This document shows, one piece after another, positions 1-5,124 of a stretch of DNA of 8,243 nucleotides. The notes under the pieces were generated by a model, which worked only from the letters and a program-made list of their open reading frames with translations, had not been told where the DNA came from and searched no databases. The stretch is from assembly GCA_937892995.1 (NCBI GenBank), contig CALBJS010000301.1:1-8243 (forward strand). The letters are read 5' to 3'. The first letter of the stretch is position 1; each line of letters begins with the position of its first letter. A program made the position numbers and the translations under genes. Origin of the DNA: an uncultured Peptococcaceae bacterium (GTDB taxonomy: Bacteria; Bacillota; Desulfitobacteriia; Desulfitobacteriales; Syntrophobotulaceae).

Positions 1-490
1 TCAATTAACCGGTGGTTTATGGCCATTGTTTGCGACAGTTATCGGCGGATTGGGGGCTTTCATCGCTGGATCAAACACTGTCAGTAATATGACTTTCTCC
101 CTCTTCCAATTCAAGACGGCTCAACTGATTGTTGATGGTAATCCTGCTTTGGCACCTATGTGGATGGAATGGCCGATCTGGATTGTCGCTTTACAGGCTA
201 TCGGTGGTGCCGCCGGGAATATTATTTGTATCCATAACGTAGTTGCGGCAGCCGCTGTGGTAGGCTTCCTTGGTAGGGAAGGAATCGTAATTCGCAAGAC
301 CTTCTTAGTCTTCCTCTATTATGCCTTCATTCCAGGAGCTTTTGGTTATTCCCTACTTTATTGGCAATCTAAGGGTGCCTTTAATCTGGGAACAATAATT
401 ATGATTGTCTTCTATGTTGCACTTGTTTATGTCTTGGCGACGAATGGAAGCAGGATGAAGAAACTAGAAAACAAAATTGCGGCGAAGTAA
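1..490 (+). CDS. lctP: L-lactate permease, C-terminal part only (lctP-1)
   Basis: This is the 3' end of a lactate permease gene entering from the left; the first whole codon is at 2. The 162 visible residues align without gaps to residues 457-618 of the complete permease at 1862-3718, so about three quarters of the protein lies outside the window. Visible are the motif GSNTVSNMTF, which is typical of the LctP family (TC 2.A.14), the conserved CIHNVVAA segment, several hydrophobic membrane spans and a short basic tail ending KIAAK. The family imports L-lactate, and often D-lactate or glycolate, with protons across the cytoplasmic membrane. A TTG at 26 can be read as a start, but the homologous reading frame runs upstream through QLTGGLWP, so that codon is internal. 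Part of the sequence (APMWMEWPIWIVALQ) matches lctP-3 rather than lctP-2. The family is secure; the exact substrate is inferred. Confidence 0.95.
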   Translation, partial: QLTGGLWPLFATVIGGLGAFIAGSNTVSNMTFSLFQFKTAQLIVDGNPALAPMWMEWPIWIVALQAIGGAAGNIICIHNVVAAAAVVGFLGREGIVIRKTFLVFLYYAFIPGAFGYSLLYWQSKGAFNLGTIIMIVFYVALVYVLATNGSRMKKLENKIAAK

Positions 491-515
491 TAATTGATTG
501 TTACCTTGCCTTATG

Positions 516-550
516 GAGCATGGGAAAGGTTAATAGCCTTTCCCATACTC
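516..550 (+). terminator. Hairpin after lctP-1 (3' processing/stability or weak terminator)
   Basis: ATGGGAAAGG (520-529) pairs with CCTTTCCCAT (537-546) around a 7-base loop. A further GAG/CTC (516-518 with 548-550) extends the stem past one mismatch. It begins about 26 bases after the permease stop. No run of Ts follows, so it is a poor classical intrinsic terminator. It more likely protects the permease mRNA end or reduces read-through into the regulator. The same GGGAA..TTCCC hairpin recurs after the other two permease genes. Confidence 0.75.
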
Positions 551-678
551 TTGAATATTAAAGCAAAACCAAAAGTTAAGAATGAGCTCTTTCTTTGGGA
601 GTAAAGTTTTTTATCTGTCTTGAATAGGAAAATAACCATTTGATTGGAATAAAGGGTATGTTTCTATACCTGATTTGT

Positions 679-686
679 GAGGTGAG
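679..686 (+). promoter_or_regulatory. Ribosome binding site deciding a TTG start for regulator 1
   Basis: GAGGTGAG sits just upstream of TTG at 691. It supports initiation there rather than at the upstream ATGs at 640 and 658, neither of which has a comparable SD. The TTG also falls exactly where the two paralogous regulators have their ATG. Confidence 0.75.
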
Positions 687-690
687 AAAA

Positions 691-1413
691 TTGGGATTAA
701 TATTGAAACCAGTAAAGACTAGAAAAAAATATGAAGAAATCGTGGACCAAATTAGGCAGCATATTGATGAAGGTAATCTAAAACCAGGGGATAAGCTTCC
801 CTCCGAAAGAGATCTAGTAGAGAGCTTTAGGGTAAGTAGAGCGTCTATCAGGGAGGCTTTTAGTGCCTTGGAAATGATGGGACTCGTGGAGGTTCGTACC
901 GGGGAAGGCTCTTACGTCTGCCACCACAAGAAGGAATTTATGCCTAGCCTTCTCCAAGGGACATCTTCGCTCGAAAGCGGCACGGTTTTTGATTTACTAG
1001 AAGTAAGAAAAATGATAGAAGTCGAAGCTGTAGGATATGCCACAAAACGTGTAACAGAGGTTGAATTAGAGCAGTTAGAGAAAGAATTAAATATTATGAT
1101 GATTAACATCAATGGCCAAGGTACTGCCTGGGAAAGATCAGATCACTTGTTTCATTATGATATTGCCAAAGCTACTCACAATAAACTCACTGTCAATCTT
1201 ATGGAAAATATAACAGATCATCTTAAACACCAAATTAGGATCTTTAATCCTGTGCTTTATAAGGAAGAATATACTCCCGAATTACTATATCAGGAACATG
1301 CGGATATCTTTGAAGCTATTAAAGATAGAAATGTGGGGAGAGCCCGTGAGAAGATGTATAAGCACCTTTCGGGAGTTGAAGATGCGATTATGAAGGGTGC
1401 GAATATAGCTTAG
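691..1413 (+). CDS. GntR-family (FadR/FCD subfamily) lactate-type regulator 1
   Basis: A 240-residue one-component transcription regulator. Residues about 10-77 form the GntR winged helix-turn-helix (KPGDKLPSER, then VSRASIREAFSALEMMGLVEV, then the GEG wing turn). Residues about 97-235 form the all-helical FCD ligand-binding domain. The expected metal ligands are present as D151, H155 (DHLFH), H203 (EHADI) and H225 (KHL). I chose TTG at 691 because it aligns with the paralogues' N-termini (M-x-x-x-LKP-x-KT) and has a good SD; starting at ATG 640 would add 17 residues unlike anything in the paralogues. It follows lctP-1 and precedes a strong terminator. It is the most divergent of the three: by eye about 65% identical to regulator 2 over the first 120 residues, with a different linker (CHH at 77-79) and FNPVLYKEEY where the others have SRSKLYEGKY. 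It probably controls lactate transport genes; the ligand is inferred. Confidence 0.9.
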   Translation: MGLILKPVKTRKKYEEIVDQIRQHIDEGNLKPGDKLPSERDLVESFRVSRASIREAFSALEMMGLVEVRTGEGSYVCHHKKEFMPSLLQGTSSLESGTVFDLLEVRKMIEVEAVGYATKRVTEVELEQLEKELNIMMININGQGTAWERSDHLFHYDIAKATHNKLTVNLMENITDHLKHQIRIFNPVLYKEEYTPELLYQEHADIFEAIKDRNVGRAREKMYKHLSGVEDAIMKGANIA

Positions 1414-1452
1414 CTTAAATACGATAGTTTTAATTTATCGACATGAATTAAA

Positions 1453-1574
1453 AGAAATATATTTGAAAACAAAGAAATATCTAGTAAACTAGCCGTTTCT
1501 TTGTTTTTTATTTAGGAAATAGAAATATTTATACTGTCGATATATAAAGATTGAAAGAGAAATATCTCGTAAAC
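1453..1574 (+). repeat. Cluster of AGAAATAT repeats, including a 16-bp imperfect direct repeat
   Basis: AGAAATAT occurs at 1453-1460, 1473-1480, 1521-1528 and 1558-1565. The second and fourth copies sit in a longer repeat, GAAATATCTAGTAAAC (1474-1489) and GAAATATCTCGTAAAC (1559-1574), identical at 15 of 16 positions. The first long copy lies inside the terminator loop. Function is unknown; in such AT-rich DNA the short copies could be chance, the 16-mer less easily. Confidence 0.5.
1466..1513 (+). terminator. Rho-independent terminator of regulator 1
   Basis: AAAACAAAGAAA (1466-1477) pairs perfectly with TTTCTTTGTTTT (1496-1507), with an inner stem CTAGT/ACTAG (1481-1485 and 1488-1492). The 3' arm runs into further Ts. 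It starts about 50 bases after the stop codon and should close transcription unit 1. Confidence 0.85.
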
Positions 1575-1579
1575 ATATG

Positions 1580-1617
1580 TATTGGGAATATTCCAATGAG
1601 TTGTAATATTCCCAATA
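1580..1617. repeat. 13-bp perfect inverted repeat upstream of lctP-2
   Basis: TATTGGGAATATT (1580-1592) is exactly complementary to AATATTCCCAATA (1605-1617), separated by 12 bases. CAA/TTG within the loop can add three pairs. The left arm and the loop also form their own palindrome, GGAATATTCC (1585-1594), so two folds compete. It overlaps the candidate -35 of the lctP-2 promoter. It may be a regulator-binding palindrome or a second terminator with a weak T tract (TTTAATT). Confidence 0.7.
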
Positions 1618-1629
1618 TTTAATTAGAAT
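1601..1629 (+). promoter_or_regulatory. Candidate sigma-A promoter for lctP-2
   Basis: TTGTAA (1601-1606) and TAGAAT (1624-1629) are separated by 17 bases, matching 4/6 and 5/6 of the consensus. Transcription would start near 1636, just before the operator at 1641-1651, a layout that suits repression. No experimental start is known. Confidence 0.45.
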
Positions 1630-1640
1630 TGGAGTAACAC

Positions 1641-1651
1641 TGGTTCTACAA
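1641..1651. promoter_or_regulatory. LldR-like operator upstream of lctP-2
   Basis: TGGTTCTACAA fits every fixed base of TNGTNNNACNA, the operator consensus reported for lactate-responsive LldR and related FadR-type regulators. It lies immediately downstream of the candidate promoter. A partly matching GTAACAC box (1635-1641) abuts it. Binding by any of the three local regulators is inferred. Confidence 0.55.
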
Positions 1652-1735
1652 AAAGGCCTGCTTGCTTTAAGGGTATCTGGGAATCAGACAGCTAGACCAG
1701 TGACTAATAGAGAAGGGAGGATAGTTTAGGACTAA

Positions 1736-1810
1736 ATGCAATTAGAATGGGGGTTAGAAGATAGAAGAGAGAAGAATATTATGCTTACTGTTATAATTAA
1801 TAGTTCTTGA
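1736..1810 (+). other. Possible 24-codon upstream reading frame in the lctP-2 leader
   Basis: ATG at 1736 opens a 24-codon frame ending TGA at 1808-1810. A weak TTTAGGA precedes the ATG; the much better AAGGGAGG (1713-1720) is about 15 bases away, too far for efficient use. The peptide resembles nothing I recognise. It may be chance. Confidence 0.15.
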
Positions 1811-1846
1811 CAACTTTGGAAACCGCTTTTCTTAAAATCATTATCA

Positions 1847-1855
1847 AAAGGAGGT
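1847..1855 (+). promoter_or_regulatory. Strong ribosome binding site of lctP-2
   Basis: AAAGGAGGT lies six bases before ATG 1862, essentially a full anti-SD match. It fixes the start, which also aligns with the start of lctP-3 (MSI-x-MQGFLALLPI). Confidence 0.85.
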
Positions 1856-1861
1856 ACTTGA

Positions 1862-3718
1862 ATGAGCATATATATGCAAGGCTTTCTTGCTTTACTGCCG
1901 ATTATTGTAGTGGCGATTTTCCTTGTGGGACTTCGCTGGCCGGCCAGTAAGGCCATGCCACTTTCTTACATTACTGTTATCATTATTGGTTATTTTGTTT
2001 GGCAATTGCCGGTTATTCGGATTGTAGGAGCGACTTTTAATGGACTTGTCGTTGCTATCAGTCTTCTTTATATCATTTTTGGCTCTGTTCTCGTGCTTTA
2101 TACTGTTATGGAAAGTGGCGGGTTACATCAAATTCGCCAGAGTCTTATTAGCGTTTCTGCAGATAGGCGTGTTCAGACTATCATCGTCGCTTGGATGTTC
2201 GGATCTTTCATCGAGGGATCTTCCGGTTTTGGAACTCCGGCCGCTGTTGCTTGCCCCCTAATGCTCGGTCTCGGATTTCCCGCATTTGCTTCTGTTATTG
2301 CCGGGATGATTATCCAGAGTACCCCCGTTTCCTTTGGGGCCGTAGGTACCCCTATGCGCGTGGGAGTCGGCACGGGCCTTGGTGCCGGTACGGACCCCTT
2401 CGTCAACGATTTTGCAGCCCAGATCGGAATGCCTATTGTTGATGCCGCTGGGAAATTAGATTCAATTATGTACTATGATAATTTTGTGGCACTATTTGCT
2501 CATAAAGTTGCTCTATTACACTTTGTTGGTGGTTTTCTAACACCTCTCTTCTTAGTTGGATTTATGACTCGTATCTTCGGCAAAAATAGATCTTGGTCGG
2601 AAGGTTTCGCTATTTGGCCTTTTGCCCTCTTTGGCGCCCTGGCCTTTACCGTTCCCTATGTGATTGTTAATCGTTTTATCAATTATGAGCTAACTTCCAT
2701 GCTTGGTGCCCTTACCGGTCTGGTTATCATCGTAACTGGAGCCAAGGCGAAGTTCCTCACCCCGAAGGAGAACTGGGACTGGCTCGATAAGAAAGATTGG
2801 GATCCTTCTTGGACAGGAAACATGGAAGTTCACTATATAGAGAAGCCCGGTGGCATGACTACTTTCTTAGCTTGGACACCTTATCTCTTCGTCGCAGGTC
2901 TCATTTTGTTTACCCGTCTCGTGCTTCCTGTGAAGGCTTGGTTGAATTCGATAGTCATTAAGTTCCCGGCGATTGGTGGAATTGCAGCCTCTTGGGGTAT
3001 TGCTTACTCACCCGGGACGATCTTTATTGCTGTCTCGGTGCTGACCTTCCTGGTTCACGGCATGAAGACGGACGCCTATGCCAAGGCTTGGAAAATGGCT
3101 AGTAAGGTCATAGTAAGTGCTAGTGTAGCCCTTATTTTCACTGTTCCTATGGTTCAGGTTATGATTAGTTCCGATGGTGGTGCTGCCGGTTATATGAAGA
3201 TGCCATACGCCCTTGCTGAAGCTACTTTCCAATTAACCGGTGGACTCTGGCCGATTTTTGCACCGATCATCGGTGGTCTAGGTGCTTTCGTTACCGGTTC
3301 CAATACTGTTAGTAACATGACTTTTGCCTTGTTCCAATTCAAGACCGCTCAGATTATTGTTGAAAACAATCCTGCCCTGACTGCAGCCGCAATGAGCTGG
3401 CCAATATGGGTCGTTGCTCTCCAAGCAATCGGCGGTGCAGCCGGTAACGTTATCTGTATCCATAACGTTGTAGCCGCTTCAGCAGTAGTAGGCTTTGTAG
3501 GCAGAGAAGGAGATGTAATCCGTAGAACCTTCTTATTCTTCCTGTACTATGCTCTCATCCCTGGAGCTGTTGGTTACTCTGTTCTTTATTGGAACGCAAG
3601 TGGACCGTTAAATCTCGGTTCTATCATCCTTATTATCTTCTACGCTGCTGTCATCTACATGTTAGCAACCAATAAGAGTAGGCTTAAAAAACTGAATGGT
3701 CAGATCTCGGCAAAATAG
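1862..3718 (+). CDS. lctP: L-lactate permease (lctP-2)
   Basis: A complete 618-residue polytopic membrane protein of the LctP/LldP lactate permease family (TC 2.A.14), expected to import lactate or a related 2-hydroxyacid with protons. It opens with a membrane span (residues 7-24) and has roughly 14 hydrophobic segments. Family signatures visible are SFIEGSSGFGTPAAV (115-129), QSTPVSFGAVGTPM (152-165) and GSNTVSNMTF (479-488). It is longer than E. coli LldP (551 residues), partly because of a hydrophilic loop at about 299-332 rich in Trp, Asp and Lys (WLDKKDWDPSWTG). The start is fixed by the SD at 1847. It is about 86% identical to lctP-3 over the first 100 residues by eye, yet many codons differ at third positions, so the duplication is not recent. 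Regulator 2 follows, separated by two hairpins. The family is certain; substrate preference relative to the neighbouring copies cannot be read. Confidence 0.96.
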   Translation: MSIYMQGFLALLPIIVVAIFLVGLRWPASKAMPLSYITVIIIGYFVWQLPVIRIVGATFNGLVVAISLLYIIFGSVLVLYTVMESGGLHQIRQSLISVSADRRVQTIIVAWMFGSFIEGSSGFGTPAAVACPLMLGLGFPAFASVIAGMIIQSTPVSFGAVGTPMRVGVGTGLGAGTDPFVNDFAAQIGMPIVDAAGKLDSIMYYDNFVALFAHKVALLHFVGGFLTPLFLVGFMTRIFGKNRSWSEGFAIWPFALFGALAFTVPYVIVNRFINYELTSMLGALTGLVIIVTGAKAKFLTPKENWDWLDKKDWDPSWTGNMEVHYIEKPGGMTTFLAWTPYLFVAGLILFTRLVLPVKAWLNSIVIKFPAIGGIAASWGIAYSPGTIFIAVSVLTFLVHGMKTDAYAKAWKMASKVIVSASVALIFTVPMVQVMISSDGGAAGYMKMPYALAEATFQLTGGLWPIFAPIIGGLGAFVTGSNTVSNMTFALFQFKTAQIIVENNPALTAAAMSWPIWVVALQAIGGAAGNVICIHNVVAASAVVGFVGREGDVIRRTFLFFLYYALIPGAVGYSVLYWNASGPLNLGSIILIIFYAAVIYMLATNKSRLKKLNGQISAK

Positions 3719-3746
3719 CATAACCTATATTCTACTAAGCTGCGAT

Positions 3747-3774
3747 GTGGGAAGGGTTATCTGGCCCTTCCCAT
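3747..3774 (+). terminator. Hairpin after lctP-2 (conserved 3' element)
   Basis: TGGGAAGGG (3748-3756) pairs with CCCTTCCCA (3765-3773), with an 8-base loop and an outer G-T wobble. It lies 30 bases past the permease stop, almost as in modules 1 and 3. One pair is G-C here (3754/3767) where the other two copies have A-T, a compensatory difference. No T tract follows directly. Confidence 0.75.
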
Positions 3775-3810
3775 TCTCTTCTAAAAGAGATTTCTAAGAG
3801 AAGTTTTTTT
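3774..3810 (+). terminator. Second, U-tract terminator between lctP-2 and regulator 2
   Basis: TTCTCTT (3774-3780) pairs with AAGAGAA (3796-3802), followed after one base by seven Ts (3804-3810). An alternative shorter fold pairs TCTCTT (3775-3780) with AAGAGA (3785-3790). The stem is short and AT-rich with a 15-base loop, so strength is moderate. Modules 1 and 3 have no equivalent. Confidence 0.55.
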
Positions 3811-3882
3811 GAAAGTTGAAGACAACCGGTTTCGCCTAAGAGTTAGTGAGCACATTAATTTCTTAATCGGAGATGAAATAAG

Positions 3883-4599
3883 ATGAGTGTAGAATTAAAA
3901 CCGATTAAAACCAAAAAAATCTACGAAGAAATAGTTGATCAGATTAAACAGCTTATCCTTGATGGACAGATCAAGCCTGGGGACAAACTCCCTTCAGAAC
4001 GCCATTTGGTTGAAAGCTTTAGGGTTAGTAGGGCATCTATTCGGGAAGCTCTTAGTGCTTTGGAAATGATGGGGTTGTTAGAGGTTAAGACAGGGGAAGG
4101 AGCTTATATTCGTCAACTTCAGGCCGATTCTATGGCAGCATCTCTTACTTGGGCACTTTCCATGGAGAAAGGCTCAGTTTTGGAGTTACTTGAAGTCCGA
4201 AAGATGATTGAAGTTCAAGCCGCAGGGCATGCTGCTGACAGAATTACAAATGTAGAATTAGACGAGCTTGAATCAATTCTTAATTCAATGAGAATGAACC
4301 TGTATAAGATCGGCAAAATTGGAGAGAAAGCCGATCATTCATTCCATTATAATATTGCCAAAGCGACCCATAATAAGATTACAATTCGCTTAATGGACAC
4401 TATTTCGGATCATCTTCAACATCTTATCAAGGCTAGCCGTTCAAAACTCTATGAAGGCAAGTATACCCCGGAAATATTATACGAAGAACACGTCAAAATC
4501 TTATTAGCTCTTAGAAGAAGAGATGTTAATGAAGCTAGGGAACAGATGATTCGTCATCTTGAAGGGGTTGAAGAGGAAATCTTAAAAAATTTTAGCTAA
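3883..4599 (+). CDS. GntR-family (FadR/FCD subfamily) lactate-type regulator 2
   Basis: A 238-residue GntR regulator. The winged helix-turn-helix spans residues about 10-77 (KPGDKLPSER, VSRASIREALSALEMMGLLEV, GEG wing). The FCD sensor domain spans about 97-235 and keeps the four expected metal ligands D151, H155 (DHSFH), H203 (EHVKI) and H225 (RHL). The start is ATG 3883 with GGAG at 3869-3872. The recognition-helix region is nearly identical to regulators 1 and 3, so all three may bind the same operators. By eye it is about 75% identical to regulator 3 over the first 120 residues, clearly closer than to regulator 1. A U-tract terminator separates it from lctP-2, so it may be expressed from its own promoter, which I could not pick out, or by read-through. 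A lactate-responsive repressor (LldR-like) is the best guess; the ligand is not shown by the sequence. Confidence 0.92.
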   Translation: MSVELKPIKTKKIYEEIVDQIKQLILDGQIKPGDKLPSERHLVESFRVSRASIREALSALEMMGLLEVKTGEGAYIRQLQADSMAASLTWALSMEKGSVLELLEVRKMIEVQAAGHAADRITNVELDELESILNSMRMNLYKIGKIGEKADHSFHYNIAKATHNKITIRLMDTISDHLQHLIKASRSKLYEGKYTPEILYEEHVKILLALRRRDVNEAREQMIRHLEGVEEEILKNFS

Positions 4600-4699
4600 T
4601 TTTCCGACAAAATATTTTAAACTTAGGGATTAGTACTATTGCTTTTATTATTAACTTTTTGAAGCAAACTAAATCTTTTTTATTTCTTAATAAATGGCC

Positions 4700-4726
4700 A
4701 AAGGCAGCGTGGGGGCTGCTTTTTTT
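4700..4726 (+). terminator. Rho-independent terminator of regulator 2
   Basis: GGCAGC (4703-4708) pairs with GCTGCT (4715-4720), one pair being a G-T wobble, around the six-base loop GTGGGG. The arm is followed by Ts (run 4720-4726), and three preceding As can extend the stem. It lies about 100 bases after the stop codon. Confidence 0.88.
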
Positions 4727-4944
4727 GCGTTAGGTTATACTGGACAAAAAAAATCAATTATAATTTCTACCAAGGAACTAAAAATAATTCTCAATCTCAT
4801 TAATAAAACAAATTATAATATTTTGTCAATATTTTAGATAATTGGTAGATTAATCAAATTTTAGTGAAAGTAAGTGCAAGTTCAATCTATTGAAAAATTC
4901 GCAAAATTTAATTAACATAGCATTAGCTGGTTTACTAGGTGCTA

Positions 4945-4955
4945 TTGTAATACTA
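4945..4955. promoter_or_regulatory. LldR-like operator, distal site upstream of lctP-3
   Basis: TTGTAATACTA matches all fixed bases of TNGTNNNACNA. It is centred 26 bp upstream of a second, more symmetrical site, a spacing that would place two dimers on roughly the same DNA face. Confidence 0.5.
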
Positions 4956-4970
4956 AGTAAGATAGTCTTC

Positions 4971-4981
4971 TGGTAAGACCA
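4971..4981. promoter_or_regulatory. LldR-like operator, proximal site upstream of lctP-3
   Basis: TGGTAAGACCA fits TNGTNNNACNA. With flanking bases it forms the palindrome CTGGT-AAG-ACCAG (4970-4982), the best-formed operator in the window. It lies about 145 bases before the lctP-3 start. The likely binders are the FadR/LldR-type regulators encoded here. Confidence 0.65.
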
Positions 4982-5038
4982 GTATTTTTTAACATTAGGA
5001 GGTGAAATTAAAGAATTTTAGGATTAACTTAATGATAT

Positions 5039-5083
5039 AAAAGGAGGAAGACACATTTGAAGAAAAACATTAAACATTATTAA
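5039..5083 (+). other. Possible 8-codon leader peptide with strong SD, upstream of lctP-3
   Basis: AAAGGAGGA (5039-5047) is followed after nine bases by TTG at 5057, which opens the frame MKKNIKHY and a TAA at 5081-5083. The SD is as good as that of the real gene, yet the frame ends after eight codons, 41 bases before lctP-3. Another SD-like AGGAGG lies at 4997-5002. These could be leader peptides, a translational standby site, or remnants of a lost gene start. Confidence 0.25.
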
Positions 5084-5124
5084 GTATCAGATTGTTTTGA
5101 AAAATAAAAATGGGAGGGAAATAG

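Larger units (their letters stand above)
1414..1861 (+). other. Intergenic region between regulator 1 and lctP-2
   Basis: This 448-bp AT-rich gap contains, in order: the terminator of regulator 1, four copies of AGAAATAT, a long inverted repeat at 1580-1617, a candidate promoter (1601-1629), an LldR-like operator (1641-1651), and a leader of about 220 bases. The leader holds an SD motif without a properly spaced start (AAGGGAGG, 1713-1720) and a possible 24-codon reading frame (1736-1810). I see no full-length gene on either strand; the reverse-strand frame over 1732-1956 overlaps the start of lctP-2 and has no support. Confidence 0.7.
4600..5124 (+). other. Intergenic region between regulator 2 and lctP-3
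   Basis: This 525-bp, very AT-rich gap holds the terminator of regulator 2 (4700-4726), two LldR-like operators (4945-4955 and 4971-4981), inverted TCTACCAA/TTGGTAGA boxes (4766-4773 and 4842-4849), and a leader with two extra SD motifs before the real SD of lctP-3 (5112-5117). GACAAAATATT (4606-4616) recurs inverted as AATATTTTGTC (4817-4827). No convincing promoter hexamers and no full-length gene were found. Confidence 0.7.

Noticed and set aside
26..490. Reading the first permease fragment as a short gene starting at TTG 26
   Set aside because: The frame is open to the window edge and the upstream codons match the conserved QLTGGLWP of the paralogues, so this is an internal part of a longer gene.
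1807..1838. Perfect -35 box TTGACA with TAAAAT downstream, just before lctP-2
   Set aside because: The spacing is 20 bases, and transcription would begin at the ribosome binding site itself, leaving almost no leader.
2173..2406. Reverse-strand open frames inside the permease genes (also 3008-3232, 3278-3463, 5436-5684, 5527-5766, 6481-6732)
   Set aside because: They lie wholly within strongly conserved + strand coding sequence, occur at matching places in both paralogues because of codon composition, lack SD motifs and show no recognisable domain.
4606..4827. 11-bp inverted repeat GACAAAATATT / AATATTTTGTC flanking the regulator 2 terminator
   Set aside because: Looks like possible ends of a small mobile element, but there is no transposase, no target duplication and no internal structure beyond the terminator; likely chance in AT-rich DNA.
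4890..4918. Possible promoter TTGAAA - 17 - TAACAT upstream of the lctP-3 operators
   Set aside because: The -10 box is poor (4/6), and in such AT-rich DNA hexamer pairs of this quality are frequent; not strong enough to list.
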